The notes beneath the pieces are model-generated. The model saw only the letters and a program-made list of their open reading frames with translations, ran no database searches and had not been told where the DNA came from. Below are positions 34,201 through 44,642 of a stretch of 50,854 nt of DNA, piece after piece. The stretch is from Beroe ovata (taxonomy: Eukaryota > Ctenophora > Nuda > Beroida > Beroidae), in assembly GCA_946803715.1 (NCBI GenBank), contig CAMPET010000003.1, forward strand, positions 917,307 through 968,160, written 5' to 3'. Position 1 is the stretch's first letter, and every line of letters starts with the position of its first letter. The position numbers and the translations under genes were made by a program.

Positions 34201-37200
34201 GTAGTGAAGGAGCATATGACTGTACTAACGCGTGCCATGCGTGAGGGTGCTGGACGGGTGAAGCAAGTGTCCAGTTCCATTTTTGCGAATGTGCTGGTTC
34301 TCTCACCGGATAATGTGAACTCACAGACAGTGAAAGAGAACCAATTAGAGGTGATTAAAGAGGACGAATCTCCAGTTGATTGATCAATTCTAGGATAAAA
34401 TAGTTGATGAACTTGACGTGATGATAATAAAATCAGGGAATGTAACCGTCTTTCGTTTTTATGTAAGGCTTTTATTCTGTTGTTTGCTGTTTGTTAACTT
34501 TCCGATGATGAAATAGTTTAGCTGCTTTTCTCTGTATTTTTTCCATGTCTATCGTTGAAGTTTCTATCGTATAACGTGACTCTCATTGATTGACAAAACT
34601 TAAACTTATATTATTAAAGCGAATATAAATTTCGAAAAAAATGATCATCCTGGGCCATAATTAATGATTATTGCATACCTAAGTAGTATGAATATAGTAG
34701 ACAGTAGTAATAACAGCTGGTACTTTACTGTTTATCACACACTTTTCACCTTATCAAACACCTAATGCTCCAGAAGGTGCGTTACCGCGATAATCGATTG
34801 AGCATCTGCTATATAATAGTGTATTAGTGTGCATCTCCCAACAACTAGTGAAGGCAGATAATCTGATTTTAATTAGTCTCGCTGTGAGGCCGGTGTCTGA
34901 TTTTGCAATTTGACGAACTCCCTTTTCTGATTCACGTTATGGATAACGCAACTCCACAAGAAGTTGCATCTGTGCATATCTATAATTCCGTGTCATCCTC
35001 AGTGTTTTCAGCACTTATCATATTGCTATGTCTGGTATCAGTTATAGCCAATCCCCTGGTATACCTGTACAACAACCAACATCCCTCATCCATCGCAAAG
35101 TTTCTGTTCCGGGTCCTTGCAACAACAGACGCACTGACGAGCATCATCTGCTCAGTGAACTACCTGTCTCTTTTCCTTGCCTCGTCAGGTAGTTATGAGA
35201 ACGGCGCTACCTCAGTATCCCTATTCCACAGGGTCTTGTCCCTCCTCAGCTGGGTTATCATACACTTTACGTACTGCGTCCTGGCGGTCATGGGCTGCGT
35301 CAGATCTGCTCAGATCATAACACCATTCCGACACATCAGTCGCACTCTGGTATACTCCAGTCTTGTCTTTGCGCTCCTCTGGACAGCAACGCTCCACTCT
35401 GTCCTTCTGTTTGGCGGGAAAAAGATCGCTTCCGTGCTATTCATCTCTAAAATCGGCCTGGTTGTCGGACATGTGAATGATTTAGAGTTGGAGGAAAATC
35501 TGGCTCTCTACTTCATTTTACCTACGACATGCAACACCGTATCGTTTATCTTTTCGAAAGTTGCTCTGGTATGTTTCATGAAGGCAAGGAATAAGCAGAG
35601 CAAGCGGAACAAACGAAGCCTGCTGAAAATGCTCATACTGACGTATGCAAATTATTTGACACTCGTGCTTATGATACTTTATTCCACGCTAGTGCCGGTC
35701 AGTTTCACCTTCAAAAACATGTCAAACAACCGAAAATTTGTGCTGTTTTTCTCCTTACACTCACTCCCGTCTTTACTCCAATCGTGCTTCGATGCGATCA
35801 TTTTTCTGTTGTTCACTCCAAAATCACGGCGGTTTGTTGTCAGGAGGATTGGACTTATCGGACGGAGGTTTGTCACAATATTTGACGAAGTCACTCAAAG
35901 TGGTTTAGAAAGCACAGGAGCAGATGATCACTCGGTGTGACGAGGGATTTGTGACGATGTATAAAGTTACTTATCGAGAAGTGGGAGATAATATAAAGTT
36001 ACTTTATACTTATCGAGAAAGTGTGAGATGATATATTGTTACATCACACCTATCGTTTTTGGCCATATTTCTCGTGGCGAAGCCGAGTGAAATTTGGGCA
36101 ATACGCACCGAATAGGTGTGATGTAACAATTTTATGTGACGATTGAAAAGCAAGCTGCTGTTACCGCTACATTTCAAAATTTCAACTTTTGAGACATCCT
36201 CATGAGTAAGATAATATCGGTTTCTAACGTAGGTCTCTGGATGTTTAACGACACCCAGCCTGTATAATAATTGGTTTTGCATTGATGAACGGTTGCTAGC
36301 GTTTATCGATGATTTACTTCAGTTCGTTATTTGTGTTTGAGCCAAGAACACTTGTTTATTCATCAATTATCCATCGACACTTGTTTATTTATCAATTATC
36401 CATCGATACTTCTTGACTCTCATTATAGTGAAAAAAAAACAAAAAAAACTAGAGCAGTTAACAAAAAACTTAAGTTTTTTAGGTACGTACGTTACGCACT
36501 ATTTATTTAGACGCGCAGTGCGCGCGCTCAGCCGGTAGGCTGGAATTTTAACTCAACAATCCTTCAGATTGTCACCGCGCCCTTCGTCTAAGTTGAACGC
36601 GGGAACAAACAAACATGTCAGTTTTGTGACACCCTGACACAATGTCCTGTGGAATTGTGAATTGCGTTACCTCATTCTCTGTCCATAGATCAGCACCGCT
36701 GTCTACCAATAGCTGCACCATGGCTTTGTTACCGTTGAGACAGGCTGCCTGAAGAGGACACGGTTACATATGACATGATGATTGTCTAATGATATCAATT
36801 AGGGATCATCAGTTTTTGTCTCTCTTTTCATCACTAAGAAGCCATCATTAGGTGGTACATACCATCAATACAAGCTTTCCCGTTTTATCTTTGAAATTGA
36901 CATCAGCGCCCCTATCAATAAGCATCTGAAACGGAGCGATGACAAAACACAATATGTTGGCCTGCAGTTGCCGCCCTAAAAGCAACACAGAGCAACATTA
37001 TCAAAGAAAGCAATAAATCACCTTGGCAATGTTGACACTCCCATTCACAGTTACCAGTCTCATAAGAGGGGACCACCCCGATCTAGCATCTTCCTCATCG
37101 ACCTGCAATCAGACATGTATTGAGTCGGTAGCACCACTTCATTGTCCCTTGATCCGTTATGTTCATTTGATTATCCGGATTTTAGTGGGTCAACAGACAA

Positions 37201-40200
37201 TGAAGTGGTATCACGTGCAAATGAGTCAAATAGGGTACGGTATAGATAAAAGTTTGCACATCTTTACGTCATGCTCTTCTACATGTTTCAAAACAGCTCT
37301 CTGATGGCCACACCACATTTTCATACAAAAAATGAACATCACATGATTTGAGTCGCGATAAACCTTGTCATTGACGTCATATTTCATGACTTCATTTCAC
37401 CAGGGGTGCCGCATTTCACTTGTCAGAGAATAGCACTTACTTTCTTACTTCAGAAGTCTAGTTTAATTACAGTTTAGCGTGCAAGGCAAGTAGCTAGTTA
37501 CGAACATGCACACAACTGTTTTGAAACTTCACTCGTGAGACAACAGGGCATGATTAGAAACGAAAATATTTTGACATTTTGAATATTTTGACACGTCATT
37601 AAGCAAAAAAAACGGATGAATTATGTCGCTAACTGCTTTTACAAGGATCTCGCATGACACTGTCATCAAAATTCGAATCGCAATGGTGGCGTAAAACAGA
37701 AGTCCGCTTTGCATAGGACATACTTAACAGTCTGCGTAACGCCGTGACAGAAAACGTATGTAAAACACTCTGAACTTACGTTTGACGTTTGGTTCAGAAT
37801 TCTCTCAATCACATGAACATGACCCCCATCGATAGCCCAGTGGAACGCGGTCGAACCTGAAACACAAGGAAATGTTTTAAGCAAACAATGGTTTTGTGTT
37901 TTGAATGCCTACATATTGTGAACTGCGGAGTCTTATTGAAGGAGGTTGTCTTATCGAATGTGGATTGTACCCATTGTAGGTGTCTTATGGACAATTCAGT
38001 ATCGATGAATATTGAATAATTGAAGTTTATAGTGGTTTATATGGAGCAGACGCAAAAGTTACCTGCAGTACAGCCTTCATGTTAGTAAGTATCACGGATC
38101 TGTATATTTTAGATCTGCCAATTACTTATAACGTGTAGTTACTTATCACTAATTACTAATTAAGTGTAGTTGCTCATCACTAATTACAAAATATGTCTAT
38201 TTATAGAAATGTTTTATAGTATTTACGCACATCGATACAATAACCGATATTACCAGTTTTTAAATGTATCCAAACATTGGGACGGTAGTTAAAAAGGGTG
38301 GTCACATCGCACGAACACACAGTAACATGATTGTTATGCAAATAACATGCTGACTCCACCACTTGTTAGACATTTCCACATGATACAGTGCCCAATACGG
38401 AGCCTTTGTACAGTAAGGAGTGAGCCTAACTGGCACAAAATTAATGAAAAAGAAGTTTTTTGATCATAAATATATCTTTTCTTTTAGAAATACCACGGTA
38501 TTTTTTCCGATAAATTATCCATGTGGGATAACGCTTCGATGAAGAATTATCATGAGAGTATGAGATGGATTATGAGATTAATATAATTTATGACTCATTG
38601 TGTATGTGTGCGAATGAACATTCTTGTTCATGCAACATGATCACTCGATTATGAATTACAATTTACATTATGTGGAAATGAGATTTATGAAGGAGCAGGA
38701 TTCCAGTGTCATGATCTACCTCACATGATACAGTTACTACCCAGGTAGCCTACTCTAGTGTACAGACGCCGGTAACTCTCGCTACATCCGAGTCATGGTT
38801 CATGATTGGGTAAAGATATCTCAGGAGATACAATATCGGATTCCGATATATTGTAAAGTAACAACATGACGTCACTACAAGGTCATTTCACAATGTCTCG
38901 AAATGATATGATTACATCCTTACTTCGTCCACATCAAAGTTTGCCACCATGACTTCCAATTGGCGACAGAACAACCAGGAATGTCGCACTTCAGGACAGA
39001 GGAATTGAATTGATCACAGGATTTGGGAAATTTGCTATATCACATGAACTAGCAGGGATTGAATTGATCACAGTAGTAATTAGGATTTGGTAAATTTGCT
39101 ATATCACATGAGCTAGCAGGGAGCAGGTGTCTGCTTGTTCTACAACTGTACAGTGTACGTGACCATGCGAGTAATTTCATTACTGAATTACTGTGACTTC
39201 AGAGGTTAGTGACACTCTCAGTACTCACTAGAGTCACAATCACCCCGTATTATCAAAGTAAACAACACCCACTGATTTCTATATCACAGTCATGGATTAC
39301 GGATGTTGTTACTCAGTTAACAACTATTCATGTTGTGTTCAGCTGTACTTCATACACTCGTGCGTGCGTGGCTGCCAAGTAGGGGGGATAACAACCCACC
39401 AATGTCTACATCACAATATACAGTGAACTAGCTTTTCAGCTGACATATATCTAGACATGAGCTGACATGAGCCAAGAATAGCTGCGCGAAACTTGAATAT
39501 GGCGTGTCAAATGTCAAGTGTTTTCACGTGTTGATGACATTCAATCTTGTTTAAAAAATTAACAGAAAAGTCAACAATTGTGCGTGAGTCATCAGGTTTC
39601 CGTATAACACCTGTCATAATTATCACCCGGTGTCAGTCAATTTATCGTCATCAATCATATCCCACCTGACTTATCCTTCCTCTGCCAGTCTGCTCCATGA
39701 GCCACGAGCACCTCAATACAGTTGACATTACCATGGTAACACGCCAGCATAAGCCTGAAAGTTCATCTCAATTACTAGTGACAATCTAGAAATTACCGTG
39801 AAGCATCATAGACTGCAGTACACACATGATCTGATGGATAATGTACAGTAATATATACAGTGTTTGTGGTACACAACATAATATTGTTTTATAGCTACTT
39901 TATATATCTATCCGATATCTATCCAGACATAGTATAGTTACTCTACAGACAGCGTAGTTCTACTGCTATCATGGGTGGGATCGGAGTGCAGGTTGCCACA
40001 GCCCACAGGTAGGCTGGTAGGCCGTATAGTTAACTCCAAATCACTGAGTGCACAATCTGGGCTATGAGAGAGGGGATAGCCGCCATGATTATACTCGGTG
40101 AATCTATTCATTCAATCTTCAGGGGTTAGAGGAAAGTTTCATTGGGGAGGGGTCGAAAATATCAAACAACTAAATAATTATGATCATGTCACATGTGACA

Positions 40201-41269
40201 GCGTTTCTTGATTTTTGCTGGTTGGTCAATTGCTGTCACGTGACTGCAAAGACAGATACGCCTCCCCAAAATTACCGTTCTCTATGGGCTTGATTACGGG
40301 CTCGTATCCAACCTAACTTAATCCCTCACCCTTACTTTAACCCAAGCTCTTCTTACTCTAATCCTAGCCACATATTCGTCTCCCTCAATCGGAGTGGGTA
40401 TGCTTTGATAAACAAGTCCACAGTTCAGGTATACTTTGTGTGTGTGAGTGTGTGTGCGCATGTATGTGTCCATGTATGTGTATGTGTGTGTGCGCATGTA
40501 TGTGTGAGTGTGTGTGTACTGTGTGTGCGAATGTGTGTGTGAGTGTTTGTGTGTATGTGTGTGTATGCGTGTGTTAGAGCTTTACAAAAGATAACATGAC
40601 ACCAATTAGACGCAGTGTGCACCGACTAACAACACAACCCATCATAGCTGTTTGACTTTCACTTGAAAGGTAGCATCGAATGGTATAAATGCTGAGTAAA
40701 CGGGCGGGGAGGTACGAAATGTCGACAAACAATGCCATTTATAATGCTCCTTCAGTTAAGGCCATGTTACGATCAAGATATTCAAATATCATAATATAAA
40801 TCATGATATTCAAATATCATAATAATATTTTTTTTCACTATTCACCTAAGAGGGTTAATTCATTGCACACCTAAGAGGGTTAATTCATTGCACAATGCAT
40901 ATCCTGAAATAAATTTATGACTAAGCCACTTAAAGTATTGATTATAGAATACTCTACAACAGATCGTCGTCATGCTTCAGCGACATGCTATAATTCGAGC
41001 AATTAACTCTGTTGATGATTGTGGTGTCGTTAACAAGCATCGTAAATAGAAATTGCAGTTGCTCATGACGCCGATATTGACGTCAGAAATGTACAAAATA
41101 CACTACCTATTCATTTTACAATAATAACAGTTTTGTTACCAAGGAGGTATGACTTTCTGTGCTCCAACCTTGATCAACCCACCCAGAATCCAAAATGGCA
41201 CACACATAGAAAAACTCGCCACACACAGAGGAAGACCCTCACCATCACATACACATACGCACACACACA

Positions 41270-41335
<66 letters not shown>

Positions 41336-43476
41336 ACATACTCACATAAGCACATACACACAACCACACACATAAATCGCCAGCTTCAGTCACTATCGTG
41401 TGAAATGATCAGGAAACAGCTGTCACTCAGCAGGGAAGATCAAGCTGTCAACTGAAGACTGACTGCCATCTGAAATCTGCTGTTAGCGTGACTGTGAAGA
41501 ATATAATGAGCTCTTGATCACTGGCCTTTGCAACTGTATGGGAAAGTTGAGGCGGAAAAAACTTATGAAGAAATTGATAGACTGTGATCTAAGGAAGGGA
41601 TAATAGTCGTATTATATAGCGTCGTTAAAGTGGGTTTTACACGTCAAACAGATATTCATATTTGTCCTGAAATATGCACCAATGGCAGGTGCAAAGCTTC
41701 GCTGTGATATTTCTAATCTATGGATTGCATGCTGCGGAAAATAATCTTAAGTAATGATCTGAGAATTCTTGATTTGACTGACGAACAGCTTGATGACGTG
41801 TGTCTGTTGCAGGACACAAGGACCACCTTGAAATTTTAACAAGCAGAATTAATCACTAGGACACAGTGAATCTCATTAGAGAAAGCTAAAGATATCGCAT
41901 CTCTTTTTCCAGCACACGTGTTCACCATGGAAACCGTCCCAATGCGTCAATGAGAGGTAACAACACCCTCTCTTCGATACTGCTGACACTAACCATCACT
42001 TTCCACAGCACAAACTGGTACTGTGGTTATAAATACCATCAAGCCATTACACGAGCTCTACGTCTCGAGCAATGGTTTCCAGGGCTACAGGTAGTAGTTA
42101 AGTAGCAAGCCTGATATTACTGATACAACCATACTCATAGCTTCATCAAACCATTAGGAATACAGGTTGAGTGCTTGTAAATGTTGCGGGTCACCTATCA
42201 GGCGACAGCAAGAAACATAAAGAAGTTAAGGAAGGTATTCCAAATAAAAAAGGAATTGCAGTGACAGCAATGGATTTTCATTCATTACTGACCGTCTGAT
42301 AACAATCAATAGGATAATATCGACTACAGTATGTGCCTGATTCCCCTGATTATGTAAAACAAATAATGCCAAAGAAAGGATACGATACTGATATAATATA
42401 TATGCATATAGAAGAATTAATTTTGAAAATGGCAAACCCACCCGTTTTTTCCAGCAGCATTGCTATAGTTGGCATCAGCACCATGCTCCAGCAATGATGA
42501 AACAACACTGAAACAGTTAGGTACTATATCCTGTACTTCTTAAATTCATATATAGAAACTGTTAGATTTATAGTATAACAAGTATCTGGCTAGTGTGTAT
42601 GTCTTAACTTGTTAGTAGATTCTGGAATAATTGTAATGCTTACTCATCATAGCCTTTGATGCATGCATTCATCAGGGGAGAATTACCCATTTTATCAGGA
42701 GCATTTATAGAAATTTCTCTGAAAATTGTAGAGTTTAGTATCAGATAATCGATATGAAAATTTCATCAAGTGGAAAGTGCTTAGTGCAACTTCATGACTC
42801 ACTTGTCCTTGAGCAAATTATTCATTGCGGTAAGGTTCCTACTGGCAACAACACGATGCAAATCATCACCAGTCAAAGGTTTACCTACAAGATGAAAGTT
42901 TGTATGAATCACAACCAAAATCTATCGAGACACATGATAGGCACACATAATAGAGTTATTGTATGATGACAGGAGCATTTCAACTCACTTTTTGTGTTTA
43001 CTTCAGTGATTGGACTCCAATCTCCTGAATTGCCTTCCTGTTCATACCTTAATCTGAACTTATACACAGATTCATGGTTAAGTTCTTTAGCTTCTAACCG
43101 TTTGCCAAAACCACTGTGGGATCAAAGAATTTAGAACGTATTACTATTTTCACTTCAATGACTTTTTGAATAACATGCAATTTTTTAGAAATGAAACTGG
43201 TAAGTTGTTTGGATTTTTCAGTACACTTACGTATAAATTGTATGGAATTCTGGATCACTCTCTGAACACTGCTGTAGAATTACAGATATTCTTGGTTCCT
43301 TTGATTTAGGTACTTTCCAAAACAATTCAACACTATAATGAGTAATTTTTCCAGGATATGGAGGGTTTGGTCGCTCCAGGCCTGTCAATGATAGAAGGTT
43401 TATGATGTTACTGAATGCAATTTAAAATGATAACTCTGCACATTTCAACAACTCCATACAACTAACCTTCAGTCAT
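25247..43476 (-). CDS. FANK1: Fibronectin type III and ankyrin repeat protein (FANK1 orthologue), 354 aa
   Basis: Thirteen exons by eye: 43467-43476, 43231-43381, 42989-43113, 42803-42884, 42644-42718, 42442-42507, 39666-39754, 37780-37856, 37022-37102, 36863-36925, 36671-36748, 29985-30029, 25247-25369. All phases agree; total 1065 bases. N-terminal FN3 domain (ITHYSVELFWKVP, VYKFRLRYEQEG), then about six ankyrin repeats with GLMLACYHGN, STAFHWAIDGGH, SGWSPLMRL, MLIDRGADVNFKDKTG, FGKTAYDMAKAFERR, ending in AVMKYIEEMEEFFPRPP. Domain order, length and several motifs match vertebrate FANK1 (about 345 aa), a protein linked to male germ cells and ciliated cells. The last two exons lie 6.6 kb and 11 kb from the rest, but join in phase 0 after WTENE and read straight into the expected FANK1 C-terminus. 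The 10-bp first exon (MTEG) is the least certain part. Confidence 0.85.
25914..27071 (+). repeat. Segmental duplication, copy 1
   Basis: Matches 28777-29937 from GCATGCAGCTTGTTCACTGAC to CCATTTCCAATGTTAGAT, with scattered substitutions and small indels. It lies in the last FANK1 intron. Homology ends within a few bases of the foldback element's left end. Confidence 0.93.
26525..26788 (+). CDS. Duplicated 87-aa ORF, copy 1 (unrecognised)
   Basis: ATG-initiated ORF inside the segmental duplication, identical to the ORF at 29388-29651. The protein begins MRLLFHFVILPF. No family recognised, no clear signal peptide or motif. It may be a chance ORF in a repeat; the identity of about 430 bases around it is the only hint of constraint, and recent gene conversion would explain that equally well. 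Confidence 0.2.
   Translation: MRLLFHFVILPFRTDAKDSTSEICLFSSASDSFVYLNKFCLLGTKLILADLVGISDHIIAEVANATASLPQKCATRAHTASFLRTDE
27078..28375. mobile_element. Foldback-like element with 15-bp inverted repeat arrays
   Basis: Left arm (27078-27199) starts ACCCCCGGAATCCCGAAC and has four direct 15-bp units of CGGAATCCCGAACGA type, then a unit in the other orientation. Right arm (28251-28375) has TTCGGGATTCCGTAA-type units ending GGGATTCCGGGGGT, the mirror of the left end. The interior of about 1 kb has no ORF but carries a weak tRNA-like box pair on the minus strand (about 27640-27735). Non-autonomous. An N at 28380 obscures the right flank. Confidence 0.75.
28389..28575 (+). repeat. Dispersed repeat S, copy 2
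   Basis: GTCGTAACCCTATTTAACAAG...CAACCGATTGCCTTCAAA; related to 20625-20745. Confidence 0.5.
28647..28718. repeat. Two adjacent GC-rich hairpins
   Basis: Hairpin 1 has the core CGGCCC-TTC-GGGCCG (28658-28672), extended by GCTCATCGAG / CTCGGTGAGC with one mismatch. Hairpin 2 (28690-28718) is GCAAAAAGGGCCC-TTC-GGGCCCTTTTTGC, a perfect 13-bp stem with the same three-base loop. Confidence 0.9.
28777..29937 (+). repeat. Segmental duplication, copy 2
   Basis: Second copy of 25914-27071, ending 48 bases from FANK1 exon 12. Contains the identical 87-codon ORF. Confidence 0.93.
29388..29651 (+). CDS. Duplicated 87-aa ORF, copy 2 (unrecognised)
   Basis: Same ORF as 26525-26788, with no differences seen. 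Function unknown; may be non-coding. Confidence 0.2.
   Translation: MRLLFHFVILPFRTDAKDSTSEICLFSSASDSFVYLNKFCLLGTKLILADLVGISDHIIAEVANATASLPQKCATRAHTASFLRTDE
31225..31285. repeat. About 21-bp tandem repeat, three copies
   Basis: AAGTGTGCAAAACTT is repeated three times with short AT spacers, in the 6.6-kb FANK1 intron. The rest of 30030-32543 is AT-rich intron DNA with no supported gene. Confidence 0.85.
32544..34383 (+). CDS. Orphan class A-like GPCR, five exons, about 409 aa
   Basis: Nested on the opposite strand within FANK1 intron 11. Exons: 32544-32660, 32878-33008, 33101-33210, 33401-33517, 33629-34383. TM1 is TTLSAVCFITATASMLLN (intron directly after the conserved Asn), TM2 NMALTDLLSGMCAYHL, TM3 starts WCGMQALLFNTLTLVTP and ends VMRYLG, TM4 has ITWIYIVTLPPL, TM5 VMYFTSLIINIFGFLFVFLF, TM6 LLAILFALNYIVCYSF, TM7 YYFAPSLSSFINAII. 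The NPxxY motif is absent. The exon 4 donor is ambiguous: the strong GTGAGT site at 33526 breaks the frame, whereas GTACTT at 33518 keeps it, so I used the latter. If only the strong site is used, this is a pseudogene. The start ATG gives a short N-terminus, MSGDISCIPPDHRYARI. Confidence 0.72.
34426..34431 (+). promoter_or_regulatory. Poly(A) signal of the nested GPCR
   Basis: AATAAA 43 bases after the TGA of the five-exon GPCR. It supports this as an expressed, self-contained gene within FANK1. Confidence 0.5.
34939..35940 (+). CDS. Orphan class A-like GPCR, single exon, 333 aa
   Basis: Second nested GPCR, about 560 bases after the first and on the same strand. The first ATG (34939) gives MDNATPQEV with one N-glycosylation site. 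Seven helices: TM1 LIILLCLVSVIANPLVYLYN, TM2 FLFRVLATTDALTSII, TM3 VIIHFTYCVLAVMGC, TM4 LVFALLWTATLHSVLLF, TM5 LYFILPTTCNTVSFIF, TM6 LILTYANYLTLVLMI, TM7 LLQSCFDAIIFLLF. DRY and NPxxY are both replaced (CVRSA; DAIIFLLF). The tail is Arg-rich then acidic. It looks like lineage-expanded, possibly chemosensory, receptors of marine invertebrates; ligand and coupling unknown. It is not close in sequence to the neighbouring GPCR. Confidence 0.8.
   Translation: MDNATPQEVASVHIYNSVSSSVFSALIILLCLVSVIANPLVYLYNNQHPSSIAKFLFRVLATTDALTSIICSVNYLSLFLASSGSYENGATSVSLFHRVLSLLSWVIIHFTYCVLAVMGCVRSAQIITPFRHISRTLVYSSLVFALLWTATLHSVLLFGGKKIASVLFISKIGLVVGHVNDLELEENLALYFILPTTCNTVSFIFSKVALVCFMKARNKQSKRNKRSLLKMLILTYANYLTLVLMILYSTLVPVSFTFKNMSNNRKFVLFFSLHSLPSLLQSCFDAIIFLLFTPKSRRFVVRRIGLIGRRFVTIFDEVTQSGLESTGADDHSV
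36036..36129. mobile_element. 94-bp MITE with 18-bp perfect inverted ends
   Basis: TTGTTACATCACACCTAT is mirrored by ATAGGTGTGATGTAACAA. The interior includes GTGGCGAAGCCGAGTGAAAT. Flanks show no clear target-site duplication. It lies just after the second nested GPCR, in the FANK1 intron; 36130-36670 holds nothing else I can support. Confidence 0.8.
39002..39122. repeat. About 60-bp tandem duplication
   Basis: ATTGAATTGATCACAG...CTATATCACATGARCTAGCAGGG occurs twice in a row, the second copy with a 9-base insertion. In the FANK1 intron between 37857 and 39665, which is otherwise unremarkable. Confidence 0.85.
40437..41331. repeat. GT microsatellites and short duplication in a FANK1 intron
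   Basis: Degenerate GT-rich array (40437-40575), a 25-bp direct repeat CACCTAAGAGGGTTAATTC... at 40843-40867 and 40868-40892, then CA-rich sequence (41200-41270) and a pure GT run at 41271-41331. All lie in the 2.7-kb intron 39755-42441, where no other gene is seen. Confidence 0.85.
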
Positions 43477-43884
43477 CTGGAGTCAAAATACGTTCTTATC
43501 AAAAACTCTTAGTTGATTTCATCACCAGGTAAAAATACACATTAAATCCTTTTCTGGTGAATCATTTATGTCCTAATGATTTGTGTTTATCAAAACAGAT
43601 AGGAATAAATCAAACCATACCAAGACATGTACTGTAACATTCATAAAATATAAACTAACTAGAAAACTGGCCAAGTGGATGTGATACACTACCTACCGAT
43701 TGGAGAGAAAACATGACGCTACTTTAGAAGGACTGCTAAACATGAACCTGTGATCAAAATCCAACAAACTTATTTGAATCAATGATTTCATGAAGGAGCA
43801 CTTGATCACCATTTCTTCAAATAAGCACAGAAAATGGTGCTTGCCTGGTTATCTGACTTTTGTTAACCATAAGTTAACATCAAG

Positions 43885-43955
43885 CTAGAATCGAACCTGC
43901 TACCGCTGGATTGCGAAGCAGACGAACTAACCACTCAACCAAGTAGCTGCCTGCT
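43885..43955 (-). other. tRNA-like / SINE-head sequence
   Basis: The minus strand carries an A-box-like TTGGTTGAGTGGTTAG and, about 30 bases on, a good B-box GGTTCGATTCT. The acceptor stem does not pair and the T-stem has a mismatch, so this is more likely a tRNA-derived SINE head or tRNA pseudogene than a working tRNA. Confidence 0.5.
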
Positions 43956-44150
43956 AATTGTAATTCCAAGCACTACTTATACTGCTCGATAACCATCAAT
44001 CATTCCATATATGGAAGTTGTTATCTGCTCAAATGCAAGTATAGGTATCTCATCATATTCCACATCTTTCAAGTTTGGTTTCGTGATCACTGATCAATGT
44101 AACTATACAATCCGTACAGCTCTAGCTTGAAACTGCAGGTGAAACCCAGA

Positions 44151-44423
44151 TTAGCTCCATTGTGAACGGGTCCAGTCTGAATCTTTAAGAATGACGTTTC
44201 TATTAATCCAAGCAATAGTTCTGTTGGCCTCTTTGATACACTTATTCATATGTTGATACTTGTCTGGCGATGCTAGACCGCTGATGCAAGCGTTTGAGAA
44301 TGAGTTTGCGCCGAGAGGGTACAAAACGAAATTCTCGACAGGGTCTATCATCGATCGACAAGTTGATACCATTTTAAAGTACCCTCTACCAAAACACCCA
44401 CACTCTAAGGAAATTTCTCTCAC
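44151..44423 (-). pseudogene. ORF remnant interrupted by a MITE
   Basis: The ORF ends at a TAA and encodes a Cys-containing segment (LECGCFGRGYFKMVSTC ... INRNVILKDSDW). Its upstream end meets the target duplication of the MITE at 44433-44510. On the far side of the element the same frame continues back to an ATG (about 44542), so the ORF was longer before the insertion; the element places a TAG in frame. No family recognised. It could be a broken exon or chance coding. Confidence 0.35.
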
Positions 44424-44519
44424 CTCTTGACATTGTAGGATTTCACCCTACCCTTGCTGGCGGGATTTATTGAAAATCGCGCGCACCGACGGTAGGGTAA
44501 AATCCTACAACTCTTGACA
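44424..44519. mobile_element. 78-bp MITE with 9-bp target-site duplication
   Basis: Element 44433-44510 has inverted ends TTGTAGGATTTCACCCTACC / GGTAGGGTAAAATCCTACAA (one mismatch) and is flanked on both sides by CTCTTGACA (44424-44432 and 44511-44519). A 9-bp duplication fits Mutator-like elements. The tiny interior is GC-rich (GCGCGCACCGAC). Confidence 0.9.
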
Positions 44520-44597
44520 ATGACCATTCAACATATAATCCTTTTTTAATCCAATATGTGAAATTTAAAATTTTTCGATATTAAATCAGATGTAAAG

Positions 44598-44642
44598 GCT
44601 TTTATAATTTTGCTTTTATAATTTTGCTTTTGTAATTTTGCT
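44598..44642. repeat. 15-bp tandem repeat, three copies
   Basis: CTTTTATAATTTTGC is repeated three times with one substitution. The rest of 44520-45256 is AT-rich and without a supported gene. Confidence 0.85.

Noticed and set aside
36572-36646. Alternative FANK1 terminal exon after a CCACAG acceptor, adding 24 residues and TGA
   Set aside because: It is phase-compatible, but its product does not resemble FANK1, whereas exons at 29985 and 25247 give the expected C-terminus. It could be a minor isoform.
40425-40622. His/Thr repeat ORF
   Set aside because: Translation of a GT microsatellite.
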